A stretch of DNA of 64,000 nt from Neobacillus mesonae (GCF_001636315.1 NZ_KV440949.1:99703-163702); one strand, 5' to 3'. Counted from the stretch's first letter, positions 24,337 to 33,432 are shown. Numbers and translations: made by a program. The notes: generated from the sequence alone by a model not told the origin.

Positions 24337-24374
24337 AGGCACCATGTGAATTTTTCACATGGTGCCTGACACCA
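24337..24374. repeat. Palindromic dispersed repeat, copy 6 (overlaps fdhD 3' end)
   Basis: AGGCACCATGTGAATTTTTC and its counterpart arm form the core, with a truncated left arm. It starts 5 bp after the yoaK-like stop and the right arm provides the last codons and TGA stop of fdhD on the minus strand (GTGTCAGGCACCATGTGA = V-S-G-T-M-stop). Confidence 0.93.
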
Positions 24375-25155
24375 ATACTCTCTCCTGATGGGTATATACG
24401 TTGAATCCATTGCCTCTGATGAAGCCGATGGCGGTGATGCCGAGTTCTTCCGCTAACCCAAGGGCGAGGTTGGTTGGGGCGGATTTGGAGAGGATGATGC
24501 CTACGCCAATTTTGGCGGCTTTCAATAATACCTCCGACGAAATCCGCCCGCTGAAGGCTATCAGCTTATCCTTTAGCGGAATCTGATGAATCAAACAATA
24601 GCCGAACAGTTTATCTAAGGCATTGTGCCGTCCGATATCTGTCCGTGCCACGACAATACCGTCTCTGGTGCATAAAGCCGCATTATGAACACCGCCCGTT
24701 TGCTGGAAATAGGATGAACCTTCTTGCATCTCGCCCATCAGCCGGCGGCATTGTTCCGGCGTAATCTTCAATTTACTCATCACCGTTTTGGCTGTTTTTA
24801 CATCATTTTGAAAATAAAACTGCCGGCCTTTCCCACAGCAGGAGCCGATAAACCGTTTGGAATGGAAATCTCGCATAACACAATGCTTACGTACCAAATC
24901 AACATAAGCGAATCCCCTGTCCCCATCAATATGCATTTCCTTAATATCATCGTAAACTCGGATCACACCTTCAGAGGCCAGAAATCCGACGACCAATTCT
25001 TTCAAATCGGAAGGACTGCAAACCATGGTCGCAAATTCCTCACCATCCAGCACAATCGTTAGTGCTGTTTCAACCGCAATATCATCCTCTTCCTCCACAA
25101 AATGCTGTCCGTCAAACCTAACAATACTTTGTGAAGTCGTAATTTCTTTTAACAA
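24355..25155 (-). CDS. fdhD: Formate dehydrogenase accessory sulfurtransferase FdhD
   Basis: A 266-aa protein that transfers sulfur to the molybdenum cofactor of formate dehydrogenases. Seen: FATMVCSPSDLKELVVGFLASEGVI (first part), the cysteine site FIGSCCGKGR (Cys106-Cys107, adjacent rather than C-x2-C, as in the B. subtilis version to my knowledge), GGVHNAALC and RTDIGRHNALDKLFGY. Start is TTG at 25155 with AAAGGGGGCGGAAAGG upstream; 14 bp after the FdhF/YdeP gene, so co-transcribed. The last five residues (VSGTM) and the stop codon come from the palindromic repeat. Confidence 0.95.
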   Translation of the reverse strand: MLKEITTSQSIVRFDGQHFVEEEDDIAVETALTIVLDGEEFATMVCSPSDLKELVVGFLASEGVIRVYDDIKEMHIDGDRGFAYVDLVRKHCVMRDFHSKRFIGSCCGKGRQFYFQNDVKTAKTVMSKLKITPEQCRRLMGEMQEGSSYFQQTGGVHNAALCTRDGIVVARTDIGRHNALDKLFGYCLIHQIPLKDKLIAFSGRISSEVLLKAAKIGVGIILSKSAPTNLALGLAEELGITAIGFIRGNGFNVYTHQERVLVSGTM

Positions 25156-25169
25156 CCTTTCCGCCCCCT

Positions 25170-27527
25170 TTACCCCACTTCTGTTTCTAGCTCAGGAACC
25201 GGCTTTTCAAGATAGTCGGTATCTTTTCGCGCAAGGTAACGTTCTGCTTTTTCAACATAAACAGTAATATTGTAATCCGGGATTCCGGCATACTTTTCAT
25301 AACGGCCGCGCGGCAGCAGGAAATTCCCCTCTGGAAAGTGAACCTCGATATTCCCTTCAGCGATTTCCACGAATTTCGCTTTCCCTTGAAAAACACCAAA
25401 ACCGTTATACACCACGATTCCTTCCCCTTCAGCGATGCTCAGCCTATGCCCGTCTGCGGCATTCATCAATACATCATAGCGCCCTGCACCGTTTAATGGG
25501 TCGACCTCATGGTATACCATGGAATTAAACTGCTTTCCGCGCCGGCTCGTAACGATAAATTGTTCCGGTTTTTTGTTTAAATCAGGAATCTCTACCGGGA
25601 TTAAACTACCTTTGCCGTCCACAGTCGGACAAATTCCATCCTCGCACAGCCAGGCTCCGCCCCACTGGAACACATCCCCTTGATTCTTCAAATGCTGAAT
25701 TCCGTCATAATCGGGATTGGCTTTTGCGATTTCCTCACGGATATCAAATCCGTCAGTAAACTCGACCATATGAGCTTCCTCCGGCTTAATCCGCTTAGCC
25801 AAATCAATATAAATCTTCCATTCTGCGCGCGCTTCTTCGATTCTGTTTTTATTCCCAGGAATCTCCGGTGAAAAATAAACCATCCGCTCTGTAGACGTAC
25901 TTATACCGCCGTCCTCCTGCTCATAGCGGGTTTTCGCCGGCAATACAATTACCGCTTCCTTGGCATCGACCAATGTGGAGGTGTTTAAAATAATATCCTG
26001 ATGGACCCGAATTTCAAGCTCCGCTAATGCCTCTTTGATGAAATCAGGATCAGGCATCGTTTCTAAAAAGTTGCCGCCGGATAAATAGTACAGCTTGATC
26101 TTTCGTTCGTGATCTTCGGGAAGAACAATGTTTTCCAGGGTTACCCCGACAATATCCCCCTGCCACTTCGGCAGTTCAAAGCCCCAAAGCTTTTCAATTC
26201 TATCAATCGTCTTCTCATCCCAGCCGCCGCCTGGTAAGACAAATGGGTCGGCGCCCATTTCTCCGCTTCCTTGCACACTTGAATGGCCGCGAAACGGCAT
26301 TAGCCCATTAAGCTTTCGTCCCAAATGGCCGCGAAGGAGGGCAAGATTGGCAACCTGTGAAATATTATCAGTGGCAAACGAATGCATCGTCAGCCCCAGC
26401 GCCCATGCATAGACTGCATTTTTGCTTTTGGCCAGGAGTTCCGCAAGTTCTATAATACGAGCCTTTGCTACCCCGGACGATTCAATGATCGCTTCCCAAG
26501 ATTGTTCCTGCACCTGTTTCTTTAACTTGTCATATCCATTGACATGCTTCCCAACGAATTCATGATTAATCGCAGAACCATGAGTCCTCTCTTCCATATC
26601 AAACCAATGCTTCATAATTCCGTGCATGAAGGCGATGTCGCCGCCGATGTTCACTTGGTAAAAATCATCAGCAATTTTTGTCCCGAAAAGCGCCGATTCA
26701 GGGTTGGACGGGATCCAATATTTGTCCATCGCCGGTTCGCGGTACGGGTTCACCACAATGATTTTGGTTCCCTTTTTCTTCGCCTCGAGCATATATTTGG
26801 ACGAAACCGGAGAGGAATTCGCCGCAACGCTGCCCCAAAACAATAAAACATCGGTGCCAATCCAGTCCAAATAATTACAGGTTGAGGCCCCGACACCAAT
26901 CGACCGCTTTAATGCCGTTTTACTTGGTGCATGGCAGATCCGGGCGGCATTATCAATGTGATTCGTTCCAAGAAAGCGGGCTACTTTGCCAGCAACATAG
27001 TAGCTTTCATTTGTAATCCCGCGGGCCGTCAGATAGAAAGCATATTGCTTTGGGTTCAGTTTTTTCATTTTCCCAGCAATCAGATCCATTGCTTCATCCC
27101 AAGCAATTCGGGAAAATTTCCGCTCCCCTTTGCGGCGGATTAACGGGTAAGGAATGCGTCCAAGCCTGCGCAGTTCCGTACTGTCATATTTACGGAGCTC
27201 ATCAATATCAGCGTGAAGGATTTCCGGTTTGATCGCCGGCATGGTGTTGAGTCTTAGCACATTCAGGCGGGTGGTGCAAACATGCGGGCCGGTTAACGTC
27301 TGATCATATAACCCTGATACACCAAGGGCACAGCCGTCGCAAACCCCCTTCGTGATAATATTTGCAGCATAGCCGAGATTATCTTTGTTGTCCCACACCA
27401 CTTTCATCGTATCGCGAATGTGCTTTGGCTTAATTTTTCCCAGCCCAAAAGGTATCGGACTTACCCAATGTTCCGGGGCAGGCTTCCATGATTTTTTCTG
27501 TGGTCCAGGATGCTTTGTCTTTGCCAT
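25170..27527 (-). CDS. FdhF/YdeP-family molybdopterin oxidoreductase (putative formate dehydrogenase)
   Basis: A 785-aa Mo-bisPGD oxidoreductase without the N-terminal ferredoxin domain of the larger bacillar formate dehydrogenases. The N-terminal cysteines (CDGC at 63-66, VCTTRL at 84) are fewer than a full 4Fe-4S signature, as in YdeP proteins. Later elements are SNMCH-like (ARICHAPSKTALKRSIG), IVVNPYREP, GGDIAFMHGIMKHW, ALGLTMHSFATDN and NLALLRGHLGRKLNGLMPFRGHSSVQGS (quoted in part); the C-terminal molybdopterin dinucleotide-binding domain ends near YEKYAGIPDYNITVYV. ATG at 27527 follows AAGGAGG. Neighbours fdhD (co-transcribed), DUF2294 and an OFA antiporter point to formate, but the substrate of YdeP-type enzymes is not established. 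A structured leader precedes it. Confidence 0.9.
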   Translation of the reverse strand: MAKTKHPGPQKKSWKPAPEHWVSPIPFGLGKIKPKHIRDTMKVVWDNKDNLGYAANIITKGVCDGCALGVSGLYDQTLTGPHVCTTRLNVLRLNTMPAIKPEILHADIDELRKYDSTELRRLGRIPYPLIRRKGERKFSRIAWDEAMDLIAGKMKKLNPKQYAFYLTARGITNESYYVAGKVARFLGTNHIDNAARICHAPSKTALKRSIGVGASTCNYLDWIGTDVLLFWGSVAANSSPVSSKYMLEAKKKGTKIIVVNPYREPAMDKYWIPSNPESALFGTKIADDFYQVNIGGDIAFMHGIMKHWFDMEERTHGSAINHEFVGKHVNGYDKLKKQVQEQSWEAIIESSGVAKARIIELAELLAKSKNAVYAWALGLTMHSFATDNISQVANLALLRGHLGRKLNGLMPFRGHSSVQGSGEMGADPFVLPGGGWDEKTIDRIEKLWGFELPKWQGDIVGVTLENIVLPEDHERKIKLYYLSGGNFLETMPDPDFIKEALAELEIRVHQDIILNTSTLVDAKEAVIVLPAKTRYEQEDGGISTSTERMVYFSPEIPGNKNRIEEARAEWKIYIDLAKRIKPEEAHMVEFTDGFDIREEIAKANPDYDGIQHLKNQGDVFQWGGAWLCEDGICPTVDGKGSLIPVEIPDLNKKPEQFIVTSRRGKQFNSMVYHEVDPLNGAGRYDVLMNAADGHRLSIAEGEGIVVYNGFGVFQGKAKFVEIAEGNIEVHFPEGNFLLPRGRYEKYAGIPDYNITVYVEKAERYLARKDTDYLEKPVPELETEVG

Positions 27528-27560
27528 TTTCTGTTTTTTCCTCCTTTTTTAAAATACAAA

Positions 27561-27660
27561 TAAAAAACCACCAAGGATAACATTCATCACTTAAAAGGAT
27601 GAATGTGCCATGGTGGTTAGCCTTCAACAGGTTCGCTGTCAAGTACCAACTACTGTCATT
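27561..27660 (-). ncRNA. Unrecognised structured leader A, upstream of the FdhF/YdeP gene
   Basis: On the minus strand a conserved core (27651-27616) reads GTTGGTACTT, GACAGCGAACCTGTTG, AAGGCTAACC. GTTGGT can pair with GCTAAC and CTT with AAG around an ACAG/CTGT hairpin. The 3' part of the core (AACCACCA, 27619-27612) is also the left arm of a long terminator whose right arm TGGTGGTT (27574-27567) is followed by TTTTTTATTTG. The core therefore competes with the terminator, as in a riboswitch. A closely related leader lies at 29448-29565. I do not recognise it as a known class; it is not TPP, preQ1, glycine or T-box. Confidence 0.65.
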
Positions 27661-27672
27661 CAATGAAAGCAG

Positions 27673-28035
27673 CTATACATTTTTAAATTTTTCTTCAATA
27701 TCTTCATCAAACACGAAGATCGACATGCCTTTGTCTTCTTCAATATTAATGTCGACAAATACTTTAACGAATTTGACTCCAAGGAGCTCTTCCATTTCGA
27801 TTGGATAATTTTTTTTATAAATATCCTTTACCATTTCAGTTCGGGCAGCCCGAAGCATCTGTCTGCCGTCTTCAGCAGTGGCTATAAATTTTTCAATTGG
27901 GGACAAATTCCCCTCCATTTCACAAATCGCCCAGTTCTTACAAAATGTCGTCCTTACTTGACTGGGACCTTTGCCCATATGACGTTTTCGGAACGCACGA
28001 ACAATATTACTGAATTCCGCTTCATATTTATTCAC
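27673..28035 (-). CDS. DUF2294-family protein
   Basis: A 120-aa soluble protein. AFRKRHMGKGPSQVRTTFCKNWAICEMEG (short elements: KGPSQVR, NWAICEMEG), followed by LSPIEKFI and the acidic C-terminal half, is the DUF2294 pattern. The start is GTG at 28035 with GAGTTGAG upstream; weak. The family is commonly seen next to formate dehydrogenase and formate-related genes, to my knowledge; biochemical role not established. It lies between the OFA antiporter and the FdhF/YdeP gene, and leader A begins just after its stop. Confidence 0.8.
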   Translation of the reverse strand: MNKYEAEFSNIVRAFRKRHMGKGPSQVRTTFCKNWAICEMEGNLSPIEKFIATAEDGRQMLRAARTEMVKDIYKKNYPIEMEELLGVKFVKVFVDINIEEDKGMSIFVFDEDIEEKFKNV

Positions 28036-28124
28036 AAAAACTCAACTCACTTGCCAATACTTCAGATTATCACTGTGTTAACCTTGTTAATATTCTACAA
28101 GTTTATAAGAATTTTTGCAAATTT

Positions 28125-29399
28125 CTAACCTACTTGATTTTCAAGCGATGGATTAGACACCATTTTACTTTGTTTTAGCTTTTTAATATCTAAGCGAATC
28201 AGCAGGGAAATGACGAACGCAATGACAAATAAACCTGAGAAAAATGTTAAACTACCGGAATAGCTGCCTGTTGTATCCTTAATCCAAGCGGCAAATAATG
28301 GGCCGACAAGTCCTGCTGCTGCCCAAGCGGTTAGAATGTAGCCATGAATCGCACCGAGCTGTTTTGTTCCAAACAAGTCGCCGATAAAGGCCGGTATCGA
28401 GGAAAAGCCGCCGCCGTAACAGCTGATGACGATAATCAGCATTCCCACGAACAGCCACTTAATCGATACATCCGGTAGAAAAAAGAAAATTACCATTTGC
28501 AGGACAAAGAAGGTTGTATAGGTAGCAGGCCGCCCGATAATATCTGAAAAACTGGCCCAGCCGATTCTGCCTAAGCCATTAAAGACACCGATTGCGCCTA
28601 CAAGGGCCGCTGCTGCTGTCATATCAATCCCGATACTTTCCATCGTAAGCGGCTTGGCAACCGCTAAAATCGCAATACCGCATGTAACATTAATAAACAG
28701 CATCAGCCACAAGAACCAAAAGCGTTTTGTTTTAACAGCCTCATTGGCCATCAGCTGTGTTAAATCCATATTTGGTTTCGTTTTGCCGCTGTTCAATTTC
28801 TCCTTATAACCCTCCGGAAGCCATCCTTCCTCAGGCTTTTCAAGATAAAGCGAGGACAGCAGCATGATGGCGAAATACGCGATACCAAGTATGTAAAAGG
28901 TATTGGCAACACCGACAGCCACAATTAACGCATTCATGACTGGGCTGGAAATGGCTGCCGCGAAGCCGAAGCCCATGATGGCAAGACCTGTAGCCAGTCC
29001 CCTTCTATCAGGAAACCATTTAACCAGAGTGGAGACCGGTGCTATATAACCGACGCCTAATCCAATTCCCCCTAGGGCGCCGTAGAAAAAATACAATAAA
29101 TATTTCGAACCTAATGTCACTGCCAAACCGGCTCCAACCACACCAACCCCGAAAAAGATTGCCGCCAAAAGCCCCGATTTCCTTGGACCATGCTTTTCCA
29201 CAAAGTGTCCTAAAAATGCGGCGGACAGGCCTAAAAACAAGATGGCAATACTAAATGTCATGGCCACTTCTGAATCAGACCAGCCAAATAAATCTTTTAA
29301 TGGGGTTGTAAAATTACTCCACGCATAGACAGAGCCAATTGAAATATGAATCCCCACGGCAGATAATGCAATTAACCAGCGATTCTTTGTTTTCTTCAT
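28125..29399 (-). CDS. OFA-family MFS transporter (oxalate:formate antiporter-like)
   Basis: About 424 aa with 12 membrane segments. The N-terminus (NRWLIALSAVGIHISIGSVYAWSNF, key GSVYAWSNF) and GGIGLGVGYIAPVSTLVKWFPDRRG are typical of the oxalate:formate antiporter family, which exchanges oxalate or related acids for formate or imports other carboxylates. AAGGAG lies about 12 nt before the ATG at 29399; a GTG at 29408 is an alternative start with very tight spacing. First gene of the formate module, behind leader B. Confidence 0.88.
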   Translation of the reverse strand: MKKTKNRWLIALSAVGIHISIGSVYAWSNFTTPLKDLFGWSDSEVAMTFSIAILFLGLSAAFLGHFVEKHGPRKSGLLAAIFFGVGVVGAGLAVTLGSKYLLYFFYGALGGIGLGVGYIAPVSTLVKWFPDRRGLATGLAIMGFGFAAAISSPVMNALIVAVGVANTFYILGIAYFAIMLLSSLYLEKPEEGWLPEGYKEKLNSGKTKPNMDLTQLMANEAVKTKRFWFLWLMLFINVTCGIAILAVAKPLTMESIGIDMTAAAALVGAIGVFNGLGRIGWASFSDIIGRPATYTTFFVLQMVIFFFLPDVSIKWLFVGMLIIVISCYGGGFSSIPAFIGDLFGTKQLGAIHGYILTAWAAAGLVGPLFAAWIKDTTGSYSGSLTFFSGLFVIAFVISLLIRLDIKKLKQSKMVSNPSLENQVG

Positions 29400-29447
29400 A
29401 ATCGTCACTCACTCCTTAAAAAGTTGTTTAATTCAAATCTTTGTGAA

Positions 29448-29565
29448 CAAATAAAAAACCGTTGAAAAAATTCGTCGAGGTTCCTTTAGGAAGGAATCAC
29501 TAAGAATTCTTACAACGGTTTGCCTTACACAGGGACGCTGCTAAGTACCAACAGTCATAGTTTAA
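29448..29565 (-). ncRNA. Unrecognised structured leader B, upstream of the OFA antiporter
   Basis: Minus-strand core (29551-29517): GTTGGTACTTAGCAGCG, TCCCTGTGTAAGGCAAACC. It aligns with leader A over GTTGGTACTT, CAGCG, CCTGT, AAGGC and AACC, with loop and linker bases changed. The 3' core AAACCGTTG (29521-29513) is the left arm of a terminator whose right arm CAACGGTTT (29464-29456) continues into TTTTTTATTTG, the same 3' tail as leader A. An internal hairpin AAGGAA/TTCCTT lies between the arms. Same arrangement as leader A, different stem sequence. Confidence 0.65.
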
Positions 29566-29725
29566 GAGAGTGAACCATACTTTTAACCGTCGAACAGGAT
29601 CGCTATTTCGTATTAAAAGCAGTATCAAATATAAAAGTTCAAAATTTGTTCACAATTTACGAAATAATCTTACCATGAAGGCGGATACAGCACAAGATTA
29701 ATTTGGAAAATTTATCATAAAAAAA

Positions 29726-29773
29726 ACGGTGTCAGGCACCCATGTGAATTTTTCACATGGTGCCTGACACCGT
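29726..29773. repeat. Palindromic dispersed repeat, copy 7 (forms the DUF2062 gene's stop)
   Basis: ACGGTGTCAGGCACC and its complementary arm form a 48-bp inverted repeat with one extra C in the left part (GCACCCATG). The minus-strand reading of the right arm encodes V-S-G-T-M-stop, the end of the DUF2062 gene. Confidence 0.93.
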
Positions 29774-30310
29774 GATGTTCATTTCGTGTTTTTGGCGTCT
29801 TCTTTTTAGGCGGTTGGTTATTTCCTTTTCGTAGAGATAGTGGACGACGAAGTAGGAAATAACACCGAGGATGATGCCGAATATGGTCATGCCGATGAGT
29901 GCATGGATGCCGCCATGGAGCAGCCCTATTAAACTATGGAAATCACCATGAAGCAATTTTTGTAATGAAAAAGCGGTATGATGTCCATTTCTGATTTTCA
30001 TTGGAAAAATAGCTTTTCCTAATGTTCTAGCAAATGGAAGCAATAGAACAGGCAGAAAGGTTAACTTGCCAATTACATTTCCAATGATTGAAGCTGGCAG
30101 TGAGCCTTTTGCCAAGCGGACAATCGGAACAAATAATATATATATAAGAGAAGCAGTTGAAATGACTAACATTTCCAAGCCGAAGCCAAGCGCAAAACCC
30201 AATGCAACCTTCCTAGCTCCACCTGGGGAACGAAGAAGTTTCACGAAGTTTAACTTAAAAGCTCGTCCAAGGCGTTGAATAAGATTATATTTATGTTGTT
30301 TAACGCTCAT
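29753..30310 (-). CDS. DUF2062-family membrane protein
   Basis: A 185-aa protein with about 3-4 hydrophobic segments. RAFKLNFVKLLRSPGGARKVALGFALGFGLEM is the DUF2062 pattern (key elements KLLRSPGGARKVA and ALGFALG), followed by the motif-rich membrane part. ATG at 30310 follows GGAGG; an ATG at 30364 lacks it. Function unknown. The last residues VSGTM and the stop codon are encoded by the palindromic repeat. Downstream of lpdA on the same strand, about 270 bp away. Confidence 0.8.
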   Translation of the reverse strand: MSVKQHKYNLIQRLGRAFKLNFVKLLRSPGGARKVALGFALGFGLEMLVISTASLIYILFVPIVRLAKGSLPASIIGNVIGKLTFLPVLLLPFARTLGKAIFPMKIRNGHHTAFSLQKLLHGDFHSLIGLLHGGIHALIGMTIFGIILGVISYFVVHYLYEKEITNRLKRRRQKHEMNITVSGTM

Positions 30311-30557
30311 AAGATAACCTCCAAGTGAAAAAATAGAATGGAAAATTGTTATTTGGGCTGGCAAAGCTTCATGCCGGCTTCATAGGAATGTTATACTACT
30401 GCTAATAATTTTTCCTATATTCATAGTATATTATAATTCAATTCTGAAAACTAGTTTTAATATACTAAATAATAAATGGTAAGACATGGGTACTTTCACC
30501 TAATAAACAAAGCCACCGAAAATCGATAGCTTCGTTAACAAAATTATATCAAAATAA

Positions 30558-30572
30558 CATGTGCCTGACACC
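30558..30572. repeat. Half copy of the palindromic repeat after lpdA
   Basis: CATGTGCCTGACACC matches one arm with two bases missing. It lies 4 bp after the lpdA stop at 30576. The other arm is absent. The rest of the gap 30311-30557 shows no gene; AATCGATAGCTTCG near 30518-30531 is a weak hairpin only. Confidence 0.7.
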
Positions 30573-30575
30573 AAA

Positions 30576-31976
30576 TTAAGCGTGGATTTGCTTGCCATCC
30601 ACCGCCAAGGCTGCTTCTCCGATTGCTTCGGCTAATGTTGGGTGTGGATGAATCGTATGAGCAATGTCCATGGATGTCGACTCTAATACCCTGGCAAGGC
30701 CGATCTCTGTGATCATATCGGTTACATGCGGACCCACCATATGAGCGCCCAACAGTTTATTTGAACCTTCTTCCACGACCAATTTAACAAATCCGTCAGA
30801 GTCGCCAAAAACCAAAGCCTTACCGATTGCCCGGAATGCGAACTTTCCTGTTTTTACTTGATAGCCCTTCTGTTTCGCTTCCTCTTCAGTGAGTCCGACA
30901 CTAGCCACTTCCGGACTGCAATAGACACACTTAGGCACAAGCGTCGGGTCCAGTACTTTAGGATCTGCCCCCGCCATATGCTCCACCGCAATCATTCCTT
31001 CATGGGAGGCGACATGGGCCAGCTGTAAGCCGCCAATCACATCGCCAATGGCGTAAATATTCGGCTCCTTCGTTTGATAGAATTCATTCGTTTGAATAAA
31101 AACAGGCCCCAGTTCGACTTCTGTTTTCTCCAGCCCGATTCCTTCTGTATTCGGCTGCCGGCCTACAGAGACCAACAGTTGATCAGCCGAAAATGAAGTT
31201 TCTTTTCCCTTATGCTCCGCTTTAATCGACACACCGTCCCCTTTTTCCAGCGTTTCTGGAAGCACCTTTGCACCTGTAACGATTTTGACGCCTTTTTTCT
31301 TCATTAACCGCTGAATTTCCTTCGAAATGTCTTGGTCCTCCGTTGGCAGGATCCGATCAGCATATTCAATGACCGTGACTTGAACGCCGAAATCGACAAG
31401 CATCGAGGCCCATTCCATCCCAATGACCCCGCCGCCGACAATAATTATCGAATTTGGAAGCCCTTCCATCTTTAACGCTTCGTCCGATGTCATGACATAC
31501 TTTTCATCGGCCTCGAGCCCAGGAAGCGTGCGCGGCCGCGACCCCGTTGCTAATAAAATATTCTTTGGACTTAAGATGACTTCCCCTTCACCATTGTTCA
31601 TTTCAACTAGCACATCTTTAGACTGCAAAATACTGCCTTTCCCGTCATAAACATCAATTTTTCCCTTTTTCAGTAAATGCTGGACACCTTTAAAGAGACG
31701 CTCCGTAATCTCGTTTTTCCGCGATTGAATTTGTGAGAAATCAAAGCTGACTTCAGGGGCATACACTCCGTACTTACTGGCATTTTTGGTTTGGGTATAA
31801 ACCTCCGCACTTCTCAGCAGGGCCTTACTCGGAATACAGCCCGCATGAAGACATGTTCCGCCCAATTTTCCTTTTTCAACGACTGCCGCTTTTAATCCTA
31901 GCTGGGAGGCGCGAATGGCCGCAACGTATCCGCCAGTACCGCCGCCGATAATCACAACATCATATTCTATTGTCAT
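30576..31976 (-). CDS. lpdA: Dihydrolipoyl dehydrogenase (E3/L-protein)
   Basis: A 466-aa flavoenzyme that reoxidises dihydrolipoamide with NAD+. Seen: FAD site GGGTGGYVAA (11-20), redox disulfide GGTCLHAGCIPSK (Cys42, Cys47), a second NAD-binding GGGVIGMEWAS and the C-terminal His-Glu pair in HPHPTLAEA. ATG at 31976 follows AAAAAAGGAGTCC. It lies 80 bp downstream of glyA with no clear terminator between, so it may be expressed from the glycine riboswitch. That suggests the L-protein role in glycine cleavage; gcvT/H/P are not in the window. Branched-chain keto acid or pyruvate dehydrogenase service is an alternative. Confidence 0.93.
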   Translation of the reverse strand: MTIEYDVVIIGGGTGGYVAAIRASQLGLKAAVVEKGKLGGTCLHAGCIPSKALLRSAEVYTQTKNASKYGVYAPEVSFDFSQIQSRKNEITERLFKGVQHLLKKGKIDVYDGKGSILQSKDVLVEMNNGEGEVILSPKNILLATGSRPRTLPGLEADEKYVMTSDEALKMEGLPNSIIIVGGGVIGMEWASMLVDFGVQVTVIEYADRILPTEDQDISKEIQRLMKKKGVKIVTGAKVLPETLEKGDGVSIKAEHKGKETSFSADQLLVSVGRQPNTEGIGLEKTEVELGPVFIQTNEFYQTKEPNIYAIGDVIGGLQLAHVASHEGMIAVEHMAGADPKVLDPTLVPKCVYCSPEVASVGLTEEEAKQKGYQVKTGKFAFRAIGKALVFGDSDGFVKLVVEEGSNKLLGAHMVGPHVTDMITEIGLARVLESTSMDIAHTIHPHPTLAEAIGEAALAVDGKQIHA

Positions 31977-32056
31977 GGTCGGGACTCCTTTTTTATAAAA
32001 AATATTTAGAGGCTGCGGCCGGGAAGTTTTTTACGACAACAGCCTTTTCCCATGGT

Positions 32057-33307
32057 TTAAACAGTGACTGCCTGTTGAAATAGCGGATAGCCTTCGCAAA
32101 TCGCTTTCGTCGCTGCCTTTGCCTGCTTCAGTACCTCTTCGTCCCCTTGGCTTTTTAGTACATCTGCTATCACTTTTCCAATCCGCTCCATTTCATCCTG
32201 TTTCATTCCGCGGGTTGTTAATGCCGCCGTCCCCATACGGATGCCGCTCGTTACAAATGGGCTTTGCGGATCAAATGGAATTGTATTTTTATTCACGGTA
32301 ATTCCTGCTTCCTCTAACAGCTTCTCAGCTGCCTTTCCAGTCAGGTCCCAAGGGCGCAGATCCAAGAGAACAATATGGTTATCCGTACCGCCGGAAACAA
32401 GTGTTGCTCCTTCCTGCTTTAACGCCTCTCCTAGAGCTGCCGCATTGTCAATCACCTGCTGTGCATAAGCCTTAAAGCTTGGCTGCAATGCTTCGTTGAA
32501 CGCAACCGCTTTGGCCGCAATGATATGCATCAGCGGTCCGCCTTGAATTCCGGGGAACACAGATTTATTGATGGCTTTATAAATATCCTCGTCATTTGTT
32601 AAAATAATGCCGCCGCGCGGTCCTCTTAGTGTTTTATGCGTCGTACTTGTCACGACATCAGCATACGGAACAGGTGATGGATGAAGACCGGCAGCAACTA
32701 AGCCGGCAATATGCGCCATGTCTACCATGAATTTGGCACCGACTCCATCGGCAATTTCCCTAAAGCGGGCAAAATCAATTTTTCTAGGATAAGCGCTTGT
32801 TCCGGCAATAATGAGTTTTGGTCTCTCCTTCTTGGCAAGCGCTTCTAGTTCATCATAATCAATTAATTGTGTATCTTCTCTGACCCCATAGGACACGACT
32901 TCGAACCATTTGCCGGATACGCTTACCGGACTGCCGTGCGTTAAGTGGCCGCCGTGCGAAAGATTCATTCCCATTACTTTATCACCAGGCTGAAGCAATG
33001 CGAAAAAGACAGCAAAATTGGCCTGCGCCCCTGAATGCGGCTGAACATTGGCGTAACTCGCGCCAAACAGCTTCTTTAAACGGTCAATAGCGGTTTGCTC
33101 GGCAACATCAACAAACTCACAGCCGCCATAGTAACGTTTTCCAGGATACCCCTCGGCATATTTATTTGTCATGACGCTGCCCATTGCCTCTAATACATCT
33201 CCGCTCACGAAGTTTTCGGAAGCAATCAGCTCCAAGGTTTGAAGCTGGCGTTGCTGTTCTTTTCTAATTGCTTCATAAATTGTTCCATCATTTTGTTGTA
33301 AACTCAT
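32057..33307 (-). CDS. glyA: Serine hydroxymethyltransferase
   Basis: A 416-aa PLP enzyme interconverting serine and glycine with tetrahydrofolate. Seen: IASENFVS (28-35), [15 protein letters not shown], the PLP lysine in [14 protein letters not shown] (Lys225) and [13 protein letters not shown] at 33307 follows AAGGGGGAATTCG. It is preceded by a tandem glycine riboswitch with terminator, unlike the usual gcvT target; the riboswitch would raise expression when glycine accumulates, so here the enzyme may run from glycine to serine. Confidence 0.96.
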   Translation of the reverse strand: MSLQQNDGTIYEAIRKEQQRQLQTLELIASENFVSGDVLEAMGSVMTNKYAEGYPGKRYYGGCEFVDVAEQTAIDRLKKLFGASYANVQPHSGAQANFAVFFALLQPGDKVMGMNLSHGGHLTHGSPVSVSGKWFEVVSYGVREDTQLIDYDELEALAKKERPKLIIAGTSAYPRKIDFARFREIADGVGAKFMVDMAHIAGLVAAGLHPSPVPYADVVTSTTHKTLRGPRGGIILTNDEDIYKAINKSVFPGIQGGPLMHIIAAKAVAFNEALQPSFKAYAQQVIDNAAALGEALKQEGATLVSGGTDNHIVLLDLRPWDLTGKAAEKLLEEAGITVNKNTIPFDPQSPFVTSGIRMGTAALTTRGMKQDEMERIGKVIADVLKSQGDEEVLKQAKAATKAICEGYPLFQQAVTV

Positions 33308-33432
33308 TCGAATTCCCCCTTGAAAAATTGGTCTGACTCTCCCTTTGTTCTGCCAGAGTCAAAGCTTACTTGTTTGCCGCTTTCCCGTTTTTCTGAGGAA
33401 ACAAATGATGTTTCGTAGCCTTTTTTGGACGC

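Noticed and set aside
30518..30531. Terminator between lpdA and the DUF2062 gene
   Set aside because: AATCGATAGCTTCG gives only a weak hairpin with no T-tract.
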